A DNA stretch of 64,000 bases from Ahaetulla prasina (taxonomy: Eukaryota > Chordata > Lepidosauria > Squamata > Colubridae). Location of the stretch: the NCBI RefSeq assembly GCF_028640845.1, contig NC_080548.1, positions 9,666,314 through 9,730,313 on the forward strand. Direction: 5' to 3'. Made by a program: the position numbers and the translations under genes. The notes beneath the pieces were generated by a model, which saw only the letters and a program-made list of their open reading frames with translations, did no database searches and was not told the DNA's origin. This document shows, one piece after another, positions 34,435-45,080 of the stretch; position 1 is the stretch's first letter; every line of letters begins with the position of its first letter.

Positions 34435-34757
34435 TATTTTATTTATTTTGTCACAACAATATATGTAGGAATCATACTTAGGACTATAACTTTGTTGCTT
34501 GTATCATTCCAATTTATATTGGTTTATTTAATTTCCTAGTATGATTTATGTTGATTGCTTATTTAGTATCTTATGACTATCACTAAGTGTTGTATCTTAT
34601 GATTTATGATAAATGCATTTTTATGATGACTATGATGATGATTTATCACTTATAGCTTTTATGTACACTGAGAGCATATGCACCGAAGACAAATTCCTTG
34701 TGTGTCAAATCACGCTTAGCCAATAAAAAATTCTATTCTATTCTATTCTATTCTAAC
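34435..34757 (+). mobile_element. LINE 3' tail ending in an ATTCT array
   Basis: It begins TTTTGTCACAACAATATATG and continues to GAGAGCATATGCACC, AATTCCTTGTGTGTC and AGCCAATAAAAAATTCTATT with four ATTCT units. The last part is the + strand form of the unit repeated at 54155-54975. Confidence 0.7.
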
Positions 34758-35155
34758 AAAACACAGAGAAAGGCCATGTACAGCAGGACGTTAAAGACAA
34801 GGCAAGCCCTGAAGAAGGGTGCTAAGACTGAAGGTAGAGTCCCCAAAATTAGACCAGATACATCCATCCTCTGTGAATGTGGTTCACAAATGGTCTAAAC
34901 AGAGTGAGAGAGTAAGTGGCGAGGGTGGGGGGGAAGAGAGGAAAGAAATTATTGGGAATAAGAGCCAAAAAAGAATACACAGAATAAGATAGTTGGTGTT
35001 TCCATGTTGGTAACTTCATTTTGTAGGAAAGGTAAAAGCAAAAGTTTTAAGACAGATAACTTCTTTTTCAATGTGGTAGATGTAATAATATTACCAAATG
35101 CCTAGATTAGAATTAGCAACTATGATTCTGTGTGATTCCCAATATGGAGTGGGGG
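34758..35155. other. Unassigned; possible LINE remnant
   Basis: The frame at 34758-34898 ends with SILCECGSQ, which weakly recalls the cysteine motif near the end of some LINE proteins. Not enough to name it. Confidence 0.35.
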
Positions 35156-35292
35156 CAGTAGTAGGATTCAAGTAATTTAACAACCGGTTCTCTGCCCTAA
35201 TAATTTATTCCAACAACCACTTTGCCAAACTGCTCAGTAAGTTAACAACCAGTTCTCCCGAAGTGGTGCGAACTGGCTGAATCCCACCACTG
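35156..35292 (+). mobile_element. hAT-like MITE (CAGTGGTGGGATTCA family)
   Basis: Starts CAGTAGTAGGATTCA and ends GAATCCCACCACTG, 137 bases, the same length as the copy at 5354. The flanks agtggggg and ggtgtggg match 6 of 8. Confidence 0.8.
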
Positions 35293-35339
35293 GGTGTGGG
35301 GGAGAAAAGGTTGTAAAATGGGGCAAAATGGAAGCATTT

Positions 35340-35720
35340 ACATATCCAAATCTGGTGAAGTTTGAAAAAATTGTGACAAAGACGTTTTTGACACTGAAGG
35401 GAAATTAAAATCTAAGCAAGAACTTGAAGTAAATTATCATGCAAATACAATCTAGATATGATAAAGACATGAAAATTTACAGCTTTTATAAAAGACAGAC
35501 AGCCTTCGATCAGATATTGTTGAATTCTGATGAAAAACTAATTAAGAAAATATCTAATTATTTTTTTTATTAAATCGGAAAATGGAGGATGAACAAGTAA
35601 AAGACACAATGATACAGTGGGCAAAAAACTGTTGATATAATATAGAATAAGAGAAATGGCAAAACTTATGGGAAAGTTAAAAGGGAATTCTCTAGGAATT
35701 CTATAGGCCGTATGATGTCA
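35340..35720 (+). mobile_element. Decayed L1 ORF2 fragment
   Basis: With stops ignored, the frame reads MEDEQVKDTMIQWAKN, then NIE.EKWQNLWEKLKG, a pattern seen in squamate L1 ORF2. Many stops; no tail. Confidence 0.55.
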
Positions 35721-36043
35721 TCCATATACGGTAAAGGTCACCAACTGCCAGCTGTCACTGATGAGAGCCAAGATGTTTAGGAAGACATAAGTAGGTCTTC
35801 AGGAGGGCTGCTCTAAAGAGCTTCTCCTTCGTGTCTTTCCCTGTTTGGGAGGTGGAAGGTCTGTCTAGGAGCCTTTGCCCTGGGGGAAACAGAGAGGGGG
35901 AAGGCGGGGATGGGAGGCCCTCAGGACTGGGCTCCTTCACAGAGGTTGACACAGAAGGAGCTTCTCTCCCTGTCCCAGATACAGAGCAGGTAGAGCAGAT
36001 GGAGTCTGGAAGGGCTTTTACTCCATTCCCTTCCTTTTTTCAG

Positions 36044-36711
36044 GTTCCTGAGATTACGAGAACGATGCAGAGAAATCTCCCAATGCTGCTGGGGGAGAAA
36101 GAGAAGGAATGCCAGCCCAGCAACTCCTTCAACCTCCACCTTGGAGGAAACAACAAGTCTTTCTCACCGAAGAAAGACAAAATTTACCATTGAAATTGAG
36201 CTCCACAAAGTGGAGCAGCATGGTGAGTGGACACTTTGGGTTGAAGGGGATGGAGGGGGAAAGGGAAGGAGTGCCTTTAGGAATGGAATACTCTATGTAG
36301 GCATCTATAGAAGCCAATTCTGCCTTTTTGTACATTCTAGGTTGCACTTAAACAGTGGAAGGTATCTATATACTGGAAACTGGGGACGGAGGATGTAGAG
36401 AATGCAATTGGTCTTTCCCCTAAAATAGACACAGCCACAAAAGCCTTTGAATTGGGTCTCCAAGGGAAGGATGCTGCAAAGGACTGATTTTAGTGTTATT
36501 CTTCATCTGGAGGAGATCTAAAACCTATCTATGATTCCACCCTCTGTGTCTCCTTTCCCAGATTTCCCTACAAAGGACAACCGAGGGAAAGAGAAGATCC
36601 TCTTCCAGAGACAGGACCTTCCCCCAGCAGCGCAATCAGAGCCGGCCTGCATAAGAAGAGACCAAGAGATGAGACAATATCTCCGGCAAGATGAGGAGAA
36701 AGATACTGCAG
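36044..36711 (+). CDS. Upstream exon pair of an unrecognised multi-exon gene candidate
   Basis: Two putative exons, 36044-36222 and 36562-36711, have good sites: TTTTTTCAG before the first, GTGAGT after it, CTTTCCCAG before the second, GTACCC after it. The first runs open for 59 codons and ends in phase 1; the second takes up that phase and continues open for 50 codons. The joined product is charged and low in hydrophobics, with pieces such as KFTIEIELHKVEQHD and MRQYLRQDEEKD. I do not recognise it. The phase leaving 36711 does not fit the in-frame reading of the next exon at 37283, so an exon is missing, another donor is used, or the copy is broken. It may be a separate gene or chance. Confidence 0.35.
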
Positions 36712-37282
36712 GTACCCCTTGAAAGTAGAGGTTTCTTTCGCTGGGCTTTGCCTCCAGGTTTCAATCCCAGCCTTTTTTGCCCAATCTCAGTGTGGAGCAA
36801 AAGATTCCTTAGGATGGACAGAGTCTCAGGAGGGTTTCAAGCTTTCCTTGTAAAAGGAAGAGCACTGGGGACTCTGGGAGAATCAGCTGCCCTGACTGAC
36901 AGCTGGACTCTTCAATTGCACAGGAGCATCGCCTAATCCAGGTCCTCAGTGCGATGACTGCACTGTTTCACCTTAAGTGCACAAATGAGGTCGCAGCGCC
37001 CAGATATAAAAATATGATGGGAAGCAGGGAGAGTTGATGGGTGGCAGTCAAGGAGGATGGGGAGATTTCAGAGGGAAAGGGAGAGAAGGAAAGCTACTAC
37101 GAATTCGCAGAAAGTTTACCTTCTCAAAGCTCAAAAGGATCCTTAATATGGGGGCAATTGTCCTTTGGACTAAAAGACAAGCTGTTGCAGCAACATAGCA
37201 GGTTTTGGGACAAAGAAGACGTTCTGGAGCAACTTGGTTGAGCTTGAATTTTCTGATTCTCTCCTCTTTTGTTTCCTGGCAG

Positions 37283-38892
37283 GCTCTGTTGCAGGAACAC
37301 ACCTTCGTCATCGGATTAGCTGTTATGCTAGACACCTACGATCTCAGGTCAGTCTTTTGTTTCTTTTATAGTGGGTACTCAGTCATTAAGAATGGGAAGG
37401 GCATTCAGTTGAGCCAGCTTATCCTAGTCTTATGGGAAAAATGAAACTGAGGCTTGGTCATTAATATGGGCACTAATGCCTCTTCCTTCTTTTAATCCCA
37501 CAGCAAGATCACACCGGAAATGGATGAGCCGGTCGAATCCATGCTGATCGACATTTCCATTTTTTATTGGATGGCTACCCTGGATACAGAAGATGATGTT
37601 TCTGAGGTACCGCTTTAAACAACATTTCTGGGATTTCCTTTCTAGTGTTGCATGGATGGGAAAATGTTCTCCAGAAGAAATAGCACCATCTCTTACGTTT
37701 CCTTTCAGGTGGACGAGAAGTTGTTGAAGGAGGCCTTTGGCCTGACACTGAGGAGCCTTCTCCGGCAGTCTCCCACCACACAGCGGTTCATTTTCATTCT
37801 GAAGGTAAGGGTCCGGAAATCCCATGGCAGCTCAAAGGAACACCATCATAAATTGCACACATGTGTTTCGGCAACGAGAGTCTTGATTTTCAGAAATGAG
37901 AAAACATGTCTTTTCTTCGTTGATTCCCCAGCATTTGGACACAGGTGGGAGCTTCTTCTTGCCGGCACTCAACCAGCTCCTCTATTGTGGGAAACATCAT
38001 CCCAGGATCGATGTAAGTAGCAAAACTAAATTACCACATGAATTGTAGCCTTTGAGTCCCCCACAGCTCTTGGGACCCCACCCTCAAATAACGTTCCTCT
38101 TGGAGCCAGAGAGAGTGCAGGGGGGACTTTTTGCTCTCATGCCACTTGAGGAAATTCTGGGAGGGATGGCTTGCTAGCAATTTGTGAGTGATGGGCCAAG
38201 GGAAGGAGAATTACTCTCCAAGAACCTTGGCAATAGTGTGAGGGATTTCTTTCTCTTACAGCTTGATGAAGTCCAGCAAGTTTTCCCTGGTGTTCCCAGG
38301 GAAATCTGGCAGACTGGAAAGACATACGAAAACATCAATGAAGGTAACTTTATTGAGAACACTAAGGGGAGGGGGGAGGGTTACTTATGACCTGTCTTCT
38401 TATTTACGGCAGTCACATCAACCGTACATTAATGTCATCACATTTTGGGTAGTTGGCAAGAAATTCAAATTTACAATCCTTTGCAGCACCTAGTGGTTAC
38501 ATGATTGCAGTTTGAGATATTTTAATTGTTTTAAGGCAAAAAAAAGTGAGGGAACCAGTCACTGGATAATCTGCTTTTGAATTTTCCACCATGTGATTCA
38601 CTTAACAACTGTTGTAAAAACAGTTATAAAATTGAATTCGGTCATGTGGCGACTTAATTTAAAACTGTAATGACTGATCATGAGTTTTAGCTCCCTTGTT
38701 GTCATATGTTGAGGACAATTCCCATAGATGGAAAACCTGTATATGTTTTCCACCTATGTAGCAAACATCAAATTTAAATATCTCTTTCTTTCAATTCTTC
38801 TCACCTTTTATGTCCATGCAGGAGACCTAGAAATAGAGGAGTTGGGACCTCCACCCTCTGCCATTGATCCACCTATGTTCAAGGATGGATGA
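37283..38892 (+). CDS. Unrecognised multi-exon gene candidate, six phase-linked 3' exons (possibly MROH-like)
   Basis: Exons 37283-37347, 37504-37606, 37709-37804, 37932-38012, 38262-38343 and 38822-38892 are bounded by AG and GT sites and join in a single frame to TGA at 38890-38892, giving 165 aa. The introns are short (104 to 478 bases). The protein has AVMLDTYDL, then EPVESMLIDISIFYWMATL, then LLRQSPTTQRFIFILKHLD. The last pattern (LL, then IL.HLD) resembles maestro HEAT-like repeat proteins, but the tryptophan expected after HLD is glycine and what follows does not fit. The tail is acidic and proline-rich (IEELGPPPSAIDPP). The family call is a weak inference from memory. It lies wholly within the 7.5-kb block, so it may be a displaced or partial copy of a gene located elsewhere. 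The 5' part is not established. Confidence 0.45.
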
Positions 38893-39414
38893 AGTTCTAC
38901 TCCATCTCAGGAAATGGCCCTTTTTTCTTCTTTCTATAAATTGTACAAGTTATATATAATAGTTGAATTTGATCTGTTATAACTTCTGACTGCATAATAA
39001 CTGTTGGTATCTGTGTTTCTAGATCACTGGAAGACCAGAACTCCCTACTGCTGAAGTTTCCCTTGGGGTCTGGAAGATGGCACTGGGGCTGAATATGTTC
39101 TGGAGCAGACGCTGACCATAATCATTTTTAATATGCTGCAGCAGGTTGGTAATGCCGAGGGTTAGACTAAGGGATAGTTCAGTTTCTGCAAATGTGGGGG
39201 TTTTTTTCTCTCTCAAGCATATGCTTGATTCTGCTTTCTGCCCTGTGATTTGTCTCTTCTCAGGCTATGTAGCAGCTTGGACAGAATTCCATATGGTGCC
39301 TGTAACTGACTTGCTTGCTTGGACCATCACCCGTCTGGATTAACATCTCCCCGGGACAGAAGAACAATGAAACACAGATGGATGGACTTGAGTTTTTAAT
39401 GGCAGTGTTTTTTC
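38893..39414. other. Downstream flank of the multi-exon candidate
   Basis: No further in-frame exon is established. No AATAAA is seen close after the stop; ATAAAT-like sequence stands near 38936. Confidence 0.4.
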
Positions 39415-39842
39415 TTCTATCTATGGGACATTTATATGTCTCCAGCTATATGCCACCATTGAAGGCAAACACAAGGTAAAGTAGACAGAAGTTTAGTCAA
39501 AGGTGCTACCTTCAGACTTTCAGGATTCTGTTAATGTAGCCTTACAATAAGGTCAAATGTAATCATATTTAGTCATATTTCCTGTCTTGTTTCCCTTGGA
39601 GGCCTGATACAATATCTGCAGATTGTTTGAACTCTCTCTCTCTCTCTCTCTCTGTGTGTGTATGTGGGGGGGGGGCTCCCAGCTAAACAGACAGGAAAGG
39701 TGATTAAATGTGCTAATTCTACCTTATTTTAAGGCTACATTAACAGAATCTTGAAAGTCTGAAGATAGTCCTTTTGACTGAATTTCTATCTTCTTTATCT
39801 TATGTTTAAACAGGTGGCATATAAATGTCCCGTAGACAGAAC
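39415..39842. mobile_element. Foldback element with arms of about 130 bases
   Basis: The left arm 39415-39553 (TCTATCTATGGGACATTTAT ... CTTACAATAAGGT) is the approximate complement of the right arm 39721-39842 (ACCTTATTTTAAGGCTAC ... TGTCCCGTAGAC). The middle has a TC repeat at about 39634-39655. No coding capacity. Confidence 0.75.
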
Positions 39843-39869
39843 GTAGGTTTATGTTCATGTACCTATATG

Positions 39870-40267
39870 CAGTGGTGGGATTCAGCCAGTTCGCACCACT
39901 TCGGGAGAACCGGTTGTTAACTTTCTGAGCAGTTTGGCAAACTGGTTGTTGGAAGAAATCGGTGTGGCTCAGGCTGTAAGAAGCCTGTTATTAAAACACA
40001 GCTGCCTGCAATTACTGCAGGTTCTAGTCCCACCAGGTCCAAGGTTGACTCAGCCTTCCATCCTTTATAAGGTAGGTAAAATGAGGACCCAGATTGTTGG
40101 GGGGGCAATAAGTTAACTTTGTAAATATACAAATAGAATGAGACTATTGCCTTACACACTGTAAGCCGCCCTGAGTCTTCGGAGAAGGGCGGGATATAAA
40201 TGTAAATTTAAAAAAAAAAAAATTAGGGCAGAGAACCGGTTGTTAAATTACTTGAATCCCACCACTG
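39870..40267 (-). mobile_element. hAT-like MITE (CAGTGGTGGGATTCA family) with a nested SINE
   Basis: Ends CAGTGGTGGGATTCAGCC and TTGAATCCCACCACTG; flanks cctatatg and cctatata match 7 of 8. Without the SINE it is about 137 bases, as the other copies. Confidence 0.88.
39961..40219 (+). mobile_element. tRNA-derived SINE with a CR1/L3-type tail
   Basis: The head has GTGTGGCTCAGGCTG (A-box region) and GGTTCTAGTCC (B box) at 40020-40030. The middle is the Sauria-type GGTTGACTCAGCCTTCC. The tail is GCCGCCCTGAGTCTTCGG and GGGCGGGATATAAAT, then an A-run. The tail matches the 3' hairpin of the CR1/L3 LINEs, not the tail of the Sauria SINEs at 49238 and 50310. Confidence 0.85.
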
Positions 40268-40957
40268 CCTATATATATATGTTTATGTATTTATTTTGGT
40301 TGTCATATTTTGTTTTTAATTGTATAATAATTGATTTTATGGTTGCTTACCACCCACTGTCTCATTTGACATGGGCCCCTCTACAAATTGTTTAAATAAA
40401 TAAGTATACTTTAAATATTTTTCCTTCACTTGTTTTCTTAATGAACCTGTGCTCCTTTCTTTATTTCATTATTTTTTAAAATCTGTATTTGTTTTGCTAT
40501 CTGATTTCCAAATATAAATAAAGGTACAATATAAGTCTGTCTTTTGTAGAAAATTATTTATTGCATCCATTTGGGGACCTTCTGTTCATCAAAACTTTGA
40601 GTATAACTGAAGTGAAGTTTTAAACAGTCAGGAAAAATAAGCCCATGGATTCCTTGATAAATGATACTTTTTTTTAAAGTAGGGTCTTATAACCCTAAGG
40701 AATATTTTATAACAATTTGTAAAGACCCAAAAGAACAAACAATTGTTTATTTGTTTGTTTTAAAAGCTTTCTATGGTATATCTATCCCCCAAAAGAATAA
40801 GATCGTAATAAACCTAAAGAATGCTTTAGGTTTATTAACCTTCCTATACTACCACTTCTTACAATACTAGACAACACAGAATCAGCAATGGAGACCTTCA
40901 GGTTTCTAGGTTCTATCATATCTCAAGATTTAAAATGGACACCTAACATAAAAAAAG
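40268..40957. other. Unassigned AT-rich sequence
   Basis: No gene. AATAAA motifs occur near 40395 and 40516, but no transcript is evident. Decayed repeat sequence is likely. Confidence 0.4.
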
Positions 40958-41650
40958 ACATTGGAAACATGGAGGCTGATTGGAAAGATGGTTTGTTGAT
41001 GAAGCAGAACCACATGTGATTCTGGGCAGCTGACAAAATGGAGTTGAGATTGGGTGGGGTTTTTTACCTTCTTTGGGCTTTGTATTTGAGCTTCCTGTTC
41101 CTGTGCAAGAACATGTCCTTTAATTTTCTATTGGCTGTTGTCAGATTCCTATGGGGTCATTTAGGGGTTATGTAGGGGTCAGAGCTGGCTCTATAGGCAA
41201 AAGATGAAATGCAAATCCTAGGTGCTTGTCTGAGCTAATCTGGTCAACCTCTGGCTTATTGTTTATCTGAGCTCCCAGATGAAGTTTGGAATGCTCTGAG
41301 ATAGCACAATGAAGGGGCCTGTCTTCTGAAAGGGTGTTGGGCAATTCCTATTATGCCTAATGACTTTTGTCCTGTGTTGGATCTTGGGTGAGGGGCTGCT
41401 TCTAATCCTATCACTCTGCCTTCGTTAGCTGTCAAACTTTGCTGCAAGCAGTTTTGAAATATCCTGTCTCGAATGGATTTATGCCTGCAGTATTTGCTTT
41501 GCTTATGAATAGAGGCATCTAAATAGTTTTTTTTTTATTTACATTTATATCCCGCCCTTCTCCAAAGACTCAGAGCGGCTTACAGTGTGTAAGGCAATAG
41601 TTGGGTTCTTTTTTCAATAAGCTCTTAAGTACTGGCATCTGCTATGGGGT
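40958..41650 (+). mobile_element. LTR-like repeat, left-hand part
   Basis: It starts with GGAAACATGGAGGCTGATTG as at 31421 and runs with GGGCTTTGTATTTGAGCTTC and CCTATCACTCTGCC to ATCTGCTATGGGGT, where the hAT copy at 41651 starts. A - strand SINE tail fragment (CCCGCCCTTCTCCAAAGAC) is inserted at about 41527-41610. Confidence 0.65.
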
Positions 41651-41939
41651 AAGAGGTGGGTTTCAGCAGGTTCTGACCAGTTCTGGAGAACCGGTAGCGG
41701 AAATTTTGAGTAGTTCAGAGAACCAGTAGTAAAAATTCTGACTGGCCCCGCCCCCATCTATTCTCTGTCTCCCAATTCCCAGCTGATTGGGAGGAAATGG
41801 GGATTTTGCAGTAACCTTCCCCTGGATTGGGGAGGGAATGGAGATTTTACAGCCTCCTTCCCCTGCAACGCCCACCAAGCCATGCCCACCAAGCCACACC
41901 TACAGAACCGATAGTAAAAAAATTTGAAACCCACCACTG
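41651..41939 (+). mobile_element. hAT-like MITE, right border of the 7.5-kb block
   Basis: Complete element, first base changed (AAGAGGTGGGTTTCAGC), end GAAACCCACCACTG. Left flank tatggggt, right flank ctccgcgc; each matches the opposite flank of the copy at 33911, not its own partner. Confidence 0.85.
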
Positions 41940-42494
41940 CTCCGCGCGTCCTCTCAGATGGAGCTTTTGGAGGCTGCAAACTCAGCCTCTCAAACAGAGA
42001 GCCTTTCAAACAGCCTCCAAAAGCTCCGTTTGCAAAGGAGCTTCTTCTTTGCAAAGGCAGCCTCTCAAATGGAGCTTTCGGGAGGGTGAAAAAGCAAGGC
42101 GCAGAGGCCAAAATCGCAACTGGGAACAGCTGCTGCCTTGTCGAACCGGTTCCGCACTTCCCCTGCTCTACTCACTGGAGCACCCTGTGATGATCAGCTG
42201 CATTTCTGAAGCTGCATATTCTCCCCAACGAGCGGTGTGCACGCTCACAACCAGCGAACCTGTTGCTAAAGTTCATCCCTGATAACAGCTGACTGCGGGT
42301 ATTCTGGGAGAGGATCCACCCGCCAATCAGCTGCTTGTGCTGAATCAAGCTAATGTGCTGAAGTTGACCAGGCTGTTTGCTAAGGATGCTAGCCAGATGA
42401 ATACCGATGGATGCTGGTAGGCAGAGGCAGAATTTTTTTTTCTATTTTCCTCCCCCAAAACTAAGGTGTGTCTTATACTCTGAAAAATACAGTA
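41940..42494 (+). mobile_element. Right half of a TACCGTATTTTTCAGAG element
   Basis: It carries GAACCTGTTGCTAAAGTTCA and GGTATTCTGGGAG as in the complete copies and ends TATACTCTGAAAAATACAGTA's tip. It starts at a hAT border and has no left end of its own. Confidence 0.8.
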
Positions 42495-42544
42495 TTTAAC
42501 TTGATTTTACCTTATTTAGCTAAACTCCTTAATATAGGAACACG

Positions 42545-42790
42545 AGAATTATTATTATTATTATTGTTGTTGTTGTTATTATTATTATTATTTTGTCACA
42601 ACAATATATGTAAGTATCATACAAAAAAATTATATAGTATATAAACATATATATATGAGTAAATATTAGGAGGTATAAGCATATATATATATATAGGAAG
42701 AAGAAAAGAAAAACAATAGGACAGGAATGGTAGGCACATTTGTGCGCTTATGCATGCCCCTTATGGTCCTCTTAGGAATGGGGTGAGGTC
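42545..42790 (+). mobile_element. ATT repeat and dispersed LINE-tail repeat
   Basis: (ATT)n/(GTT)n at 42551-42592, then TTTTGTCACAACAATATATG and TATAAGCATATATATA, the + strand form of 14164-14372. It ends near CTTATGCATGCCCC. Confidence 0.6.
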
Positions 42791-43385
42791 AATAGTAGAA
42801 AGTTTTTGGTTAAAGCTTTTAGGATTATGGGAAGAGACCACAGAGTTGTGGAAGAGACCACAGACCACAGAATTGAGAGGAGTCTTAGGCAAAAGCTGTT
42901 TATTTTATTTTATTTTTAATTGCATTCTTGAAGAACTAGCCTGTGATATCACTAGAAAACGTTAGCCATTCAGGGAACAATTTTATTTCAATCCTACTTT
43001 TTCAGGGGGAAATAAATAATCTCTCTGAAGCCCAAGGAAATGGCTCTATTGTTGTTGCCCTTTGTTTTGTAATTTTCAGTGAGTGGAATGATATTATGCA
43101 GTGGGCAGTTTAAACCATGCTTAGCAGAACTTTATGGGATAGCCTGCCCATGCTTTCTCCATCCTGATAATTCCGTGAATTAGAAATGTAAAGCTTTTAG
43201 AAGGTCTGTGGGTGTCCAAATTGCCCTGTTACATGTTTTTAATAACCTTCCCCCTTTTCATTACCTGTACATTATGAAATCAAGGAGTCTTAGATGCCCT
43301 TGTACCCAACCCCAGCCAGATGTTCTACCTTTCACCCATCCTGCTTCTCCCTCAGTTCCTGGAGGTTTCAAAGATACATTCAGAG
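42791..43385. other. Unassigned sequence
   Basis: It may extend the previous repeat as far as about 42960; the rest holds no recognised gene or repeat. Confidence 0.4.
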
Positions 43386-43634
43386 CAGGGGTGAAATGCT
43401 ACTGGTTCAGACCGGTTCGGTTGAACTGGGGGTGGTGACGCATGGTTCGGAGAACCAGTAGTGGCAGTAGCGCCAGGTTCTGCCCTCCCGCCTGGATGTC
43501 ATTACTTCCTGGTTTAAACCAGGAAGAAACCTGTTTTTGACCCTCTGTGTGTGTGCAGAAGTGCACATGTAATGCACACGCGCATGGAGTACACACTTCC
43601 GAACCAGTAGGGAAGGTAAATAGATTTCACCCTG
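43386..43634 (+). mobile_element. hAT-like MITE (CAGGGGTGAAATGC family)
   Basis: Ends CAGGGGTGAAATGCTA and GATTTCACCCTG. Flanks attcagag and atccagga match 5 of 8. A half copy of the same family is at 55180. Confidence 0.7.
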
Positions 43635-43710
43635 ATCCAGGAGTTTTCCAGTGACTTCTTCTTGTGTTTTACAACTTTCCACTCTGGTCAAAATGTGATT
43701 TCTTGGTGAT

Positions 43711-43876
43711 GGTCAGGCTCCCTATTAGTTCCATATTAAACCAGTATGTAGGCAAACAGAACTGAAATATTCTTTAAGTTCTGGAAGCTATGATCCTGTT
43801 TCCCAGGACTTAAAGAATATTTCAGCTCTTCTTGTGTACATACTGGTTTAATACAAAGCTAATATGGAGCCAGACC
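43711..43876. mobile_element. Foldback element with arms of about 75 bases
   Basis: GGTCAGGCTCCCTATTAG at the left pairs with GCTAATATGGAGCCAGACC at the right; TGAAATATTCTTTAAGT pairs with ACTTAAAGAATATTTCA near the centre. No coding capacity. Confidence 0.8.
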
Positions 43877-43941
43877 ATATTTAGACAAGGATTATATTTA
43901 GAAACAACTTAGCGAAATGCCTCCCTGATTCACTGGAGCAG

Positions 43942-44015
43942 GAATCTCCAACTTTGGCAACTTTAAGACTGGTGGACTTCAACTCCCAGAATTCCTCAGC
44001 CAGCACCATCAGACT
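43942..44015 (+). mobile_element. Half of an ACTTCAACTCCCAGAATTC foldback element
   Basis: Only the left arm of the family is present, from GGAATCTCCAACTTTGGC to CCTCAGCCAGC. Confidence 0.7.
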
Positions 44016-44443
44016 TACAGGGTACTATTACTCTAGTGTCTCTCAGTAATGTTTGGTCCTAATCTTGTGGAGTCTCCATCGGCATTGACCTTCTGGTTTA
44101 ATCTATCTAGTTGAGCCTTCAATCTGGCTCTTAGGGACACCACGTAAATTCTCCCTTCTGCCCTTATCCATCCAAAGTTGTAAGGTTATAAACTGGCCCC
44201 AATTTTATTTAATTTTTGTATTAGCTATTTGGTAAACTTCTTCTCATGTATGGACTCCACACCTATGTTGAGTAACGGTCATTCTATTTGTGGAGACACA
44301 CGAAGGACAAGCTTATCATCAACTCTAATACACTAAAGTTTGGATGTTTTCAACTCTTTTCCTTCCCAACCTTGAGCATTATTCCAAAGTTATTTGAATG
44401 GGCTAGCTATTAAGAATGTAAAGTGAATAAATAATAAAGATAA
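44016..44443. other. Unassigned sequence
   Basis: No gene or recognised repeat. Confidence 0.4.
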
Positions 44444-44776
44444 TACCCTGTTTCCCCTAAAATAAGACATCTCTTGATAATAAGACCAATCGAGCTTTTC
44501 AGCGCAGGAGCTAAAATAAGCCTCCTTCCCAAAAATAAGCCCTCCCCAAAAATAAGCCCTCCCAAAAAATACTTAACTGCATGCGCAGCCAGTCCCCACC
44601 ATTTTCTCTGGTTAGGGTTAGGGAGACAGAGCTGGAAATCAGGTAAGACGGCAAGAGGAGCCCCATCTTGCTCCACATGCCCCAAAATAATAAGGCCTCC
44701 CCAAAAATAAGACCAAGTGCTTATTTTGGGGTTCAAAAAATATAAGACAGGGTCTTATTTTCAGGGAAACACAGTA
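44444..44776 (-). mobile_element. Inverted-repeat element, TGTTTCCCCGAAAATAAGAC family
   Basis: It starts TACCCTGTTTCCCCTAAAAT and ends TTTTCAGGGAAACACAGTA, reversed relative to the copy at 23374. The inner CTCCACATGCCCC and AAAAATAAGCCCTCCC phrases agree. Confidence 0.8.
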
Positions 44777-44935
44777 TATTGTGGGCATGCATCCATCCAC
44801 ACACGCATACATGGGTATACATATAGTTTACCCAGATGGTTGGAAAGGTTAGAAGGAAAATAGAGAGAAATGTGCCCATGAAGTAACAAAAGGCAAAAAC
44901 ATGCAGAAAAAGAAAGCAAAATATTATACTGTAAT

Positions 44936-45080
44936 TAGAAGGTTTTCCTAACCATAGCAACTTTAAAACACATGGATTTCAACTCCCAGAATTCCCCAGC
45001 CAACCATGCTAGCTGGGGAATTCTGGGAATTGGACTTCACATGTCTTAAACTTGGCAAGTTTGAGAAAGCCTGTCTAACT
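44936..45080. mobile_element. Foldback element, ACTTCAACTCCCAGAATTC family
   Basis: Left arm from AAGGTTTTCCTAACCATAGC, centre CCAGCCAACCATGCTAGCTGG, right arm to GGCAAGTTTGAGAAAGCC. Arms of about 60 bases, imperfect. Confidence 0.75.

Larger units (their letters stand above)
34186..41650. other. 7.5-kb block between two direct hAT copies, probably circularly permuted
   Basis: The block starts with the right-hand part of an LTR-like repeat (34186-34330) and ends with the left-hand part of the same repeat (40958-41650). In the contiguous copy at 31418-31960 these parts stand in the opposite order. Together with the exchanged hAT duplications this fits integration of a circular molecule of about 7.7 kb, including one hAT copy, into a hAT lying in an inverted-repeat element. 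The block carries the multi-exon gene candidate at 36044-38892. Confidence 0.55.

Noticed and set aside
35831..36193. 120-aa open frame as a single-exon gene
   Set aside because: It overlaps the predicted exon 36044-36222 in another frame and crosses a good splice acceptor; no protein pattern was recognised.
34186..41650. Composite-transposon model (both hAT copies moving as one unit into the inverted-repeat element)
   Set aside because: It explains the outer duplication but not why the inner flanks match each other, nor the swapped LTR-like halves. Integration of a circle explains all three; the model is not fully excluded.
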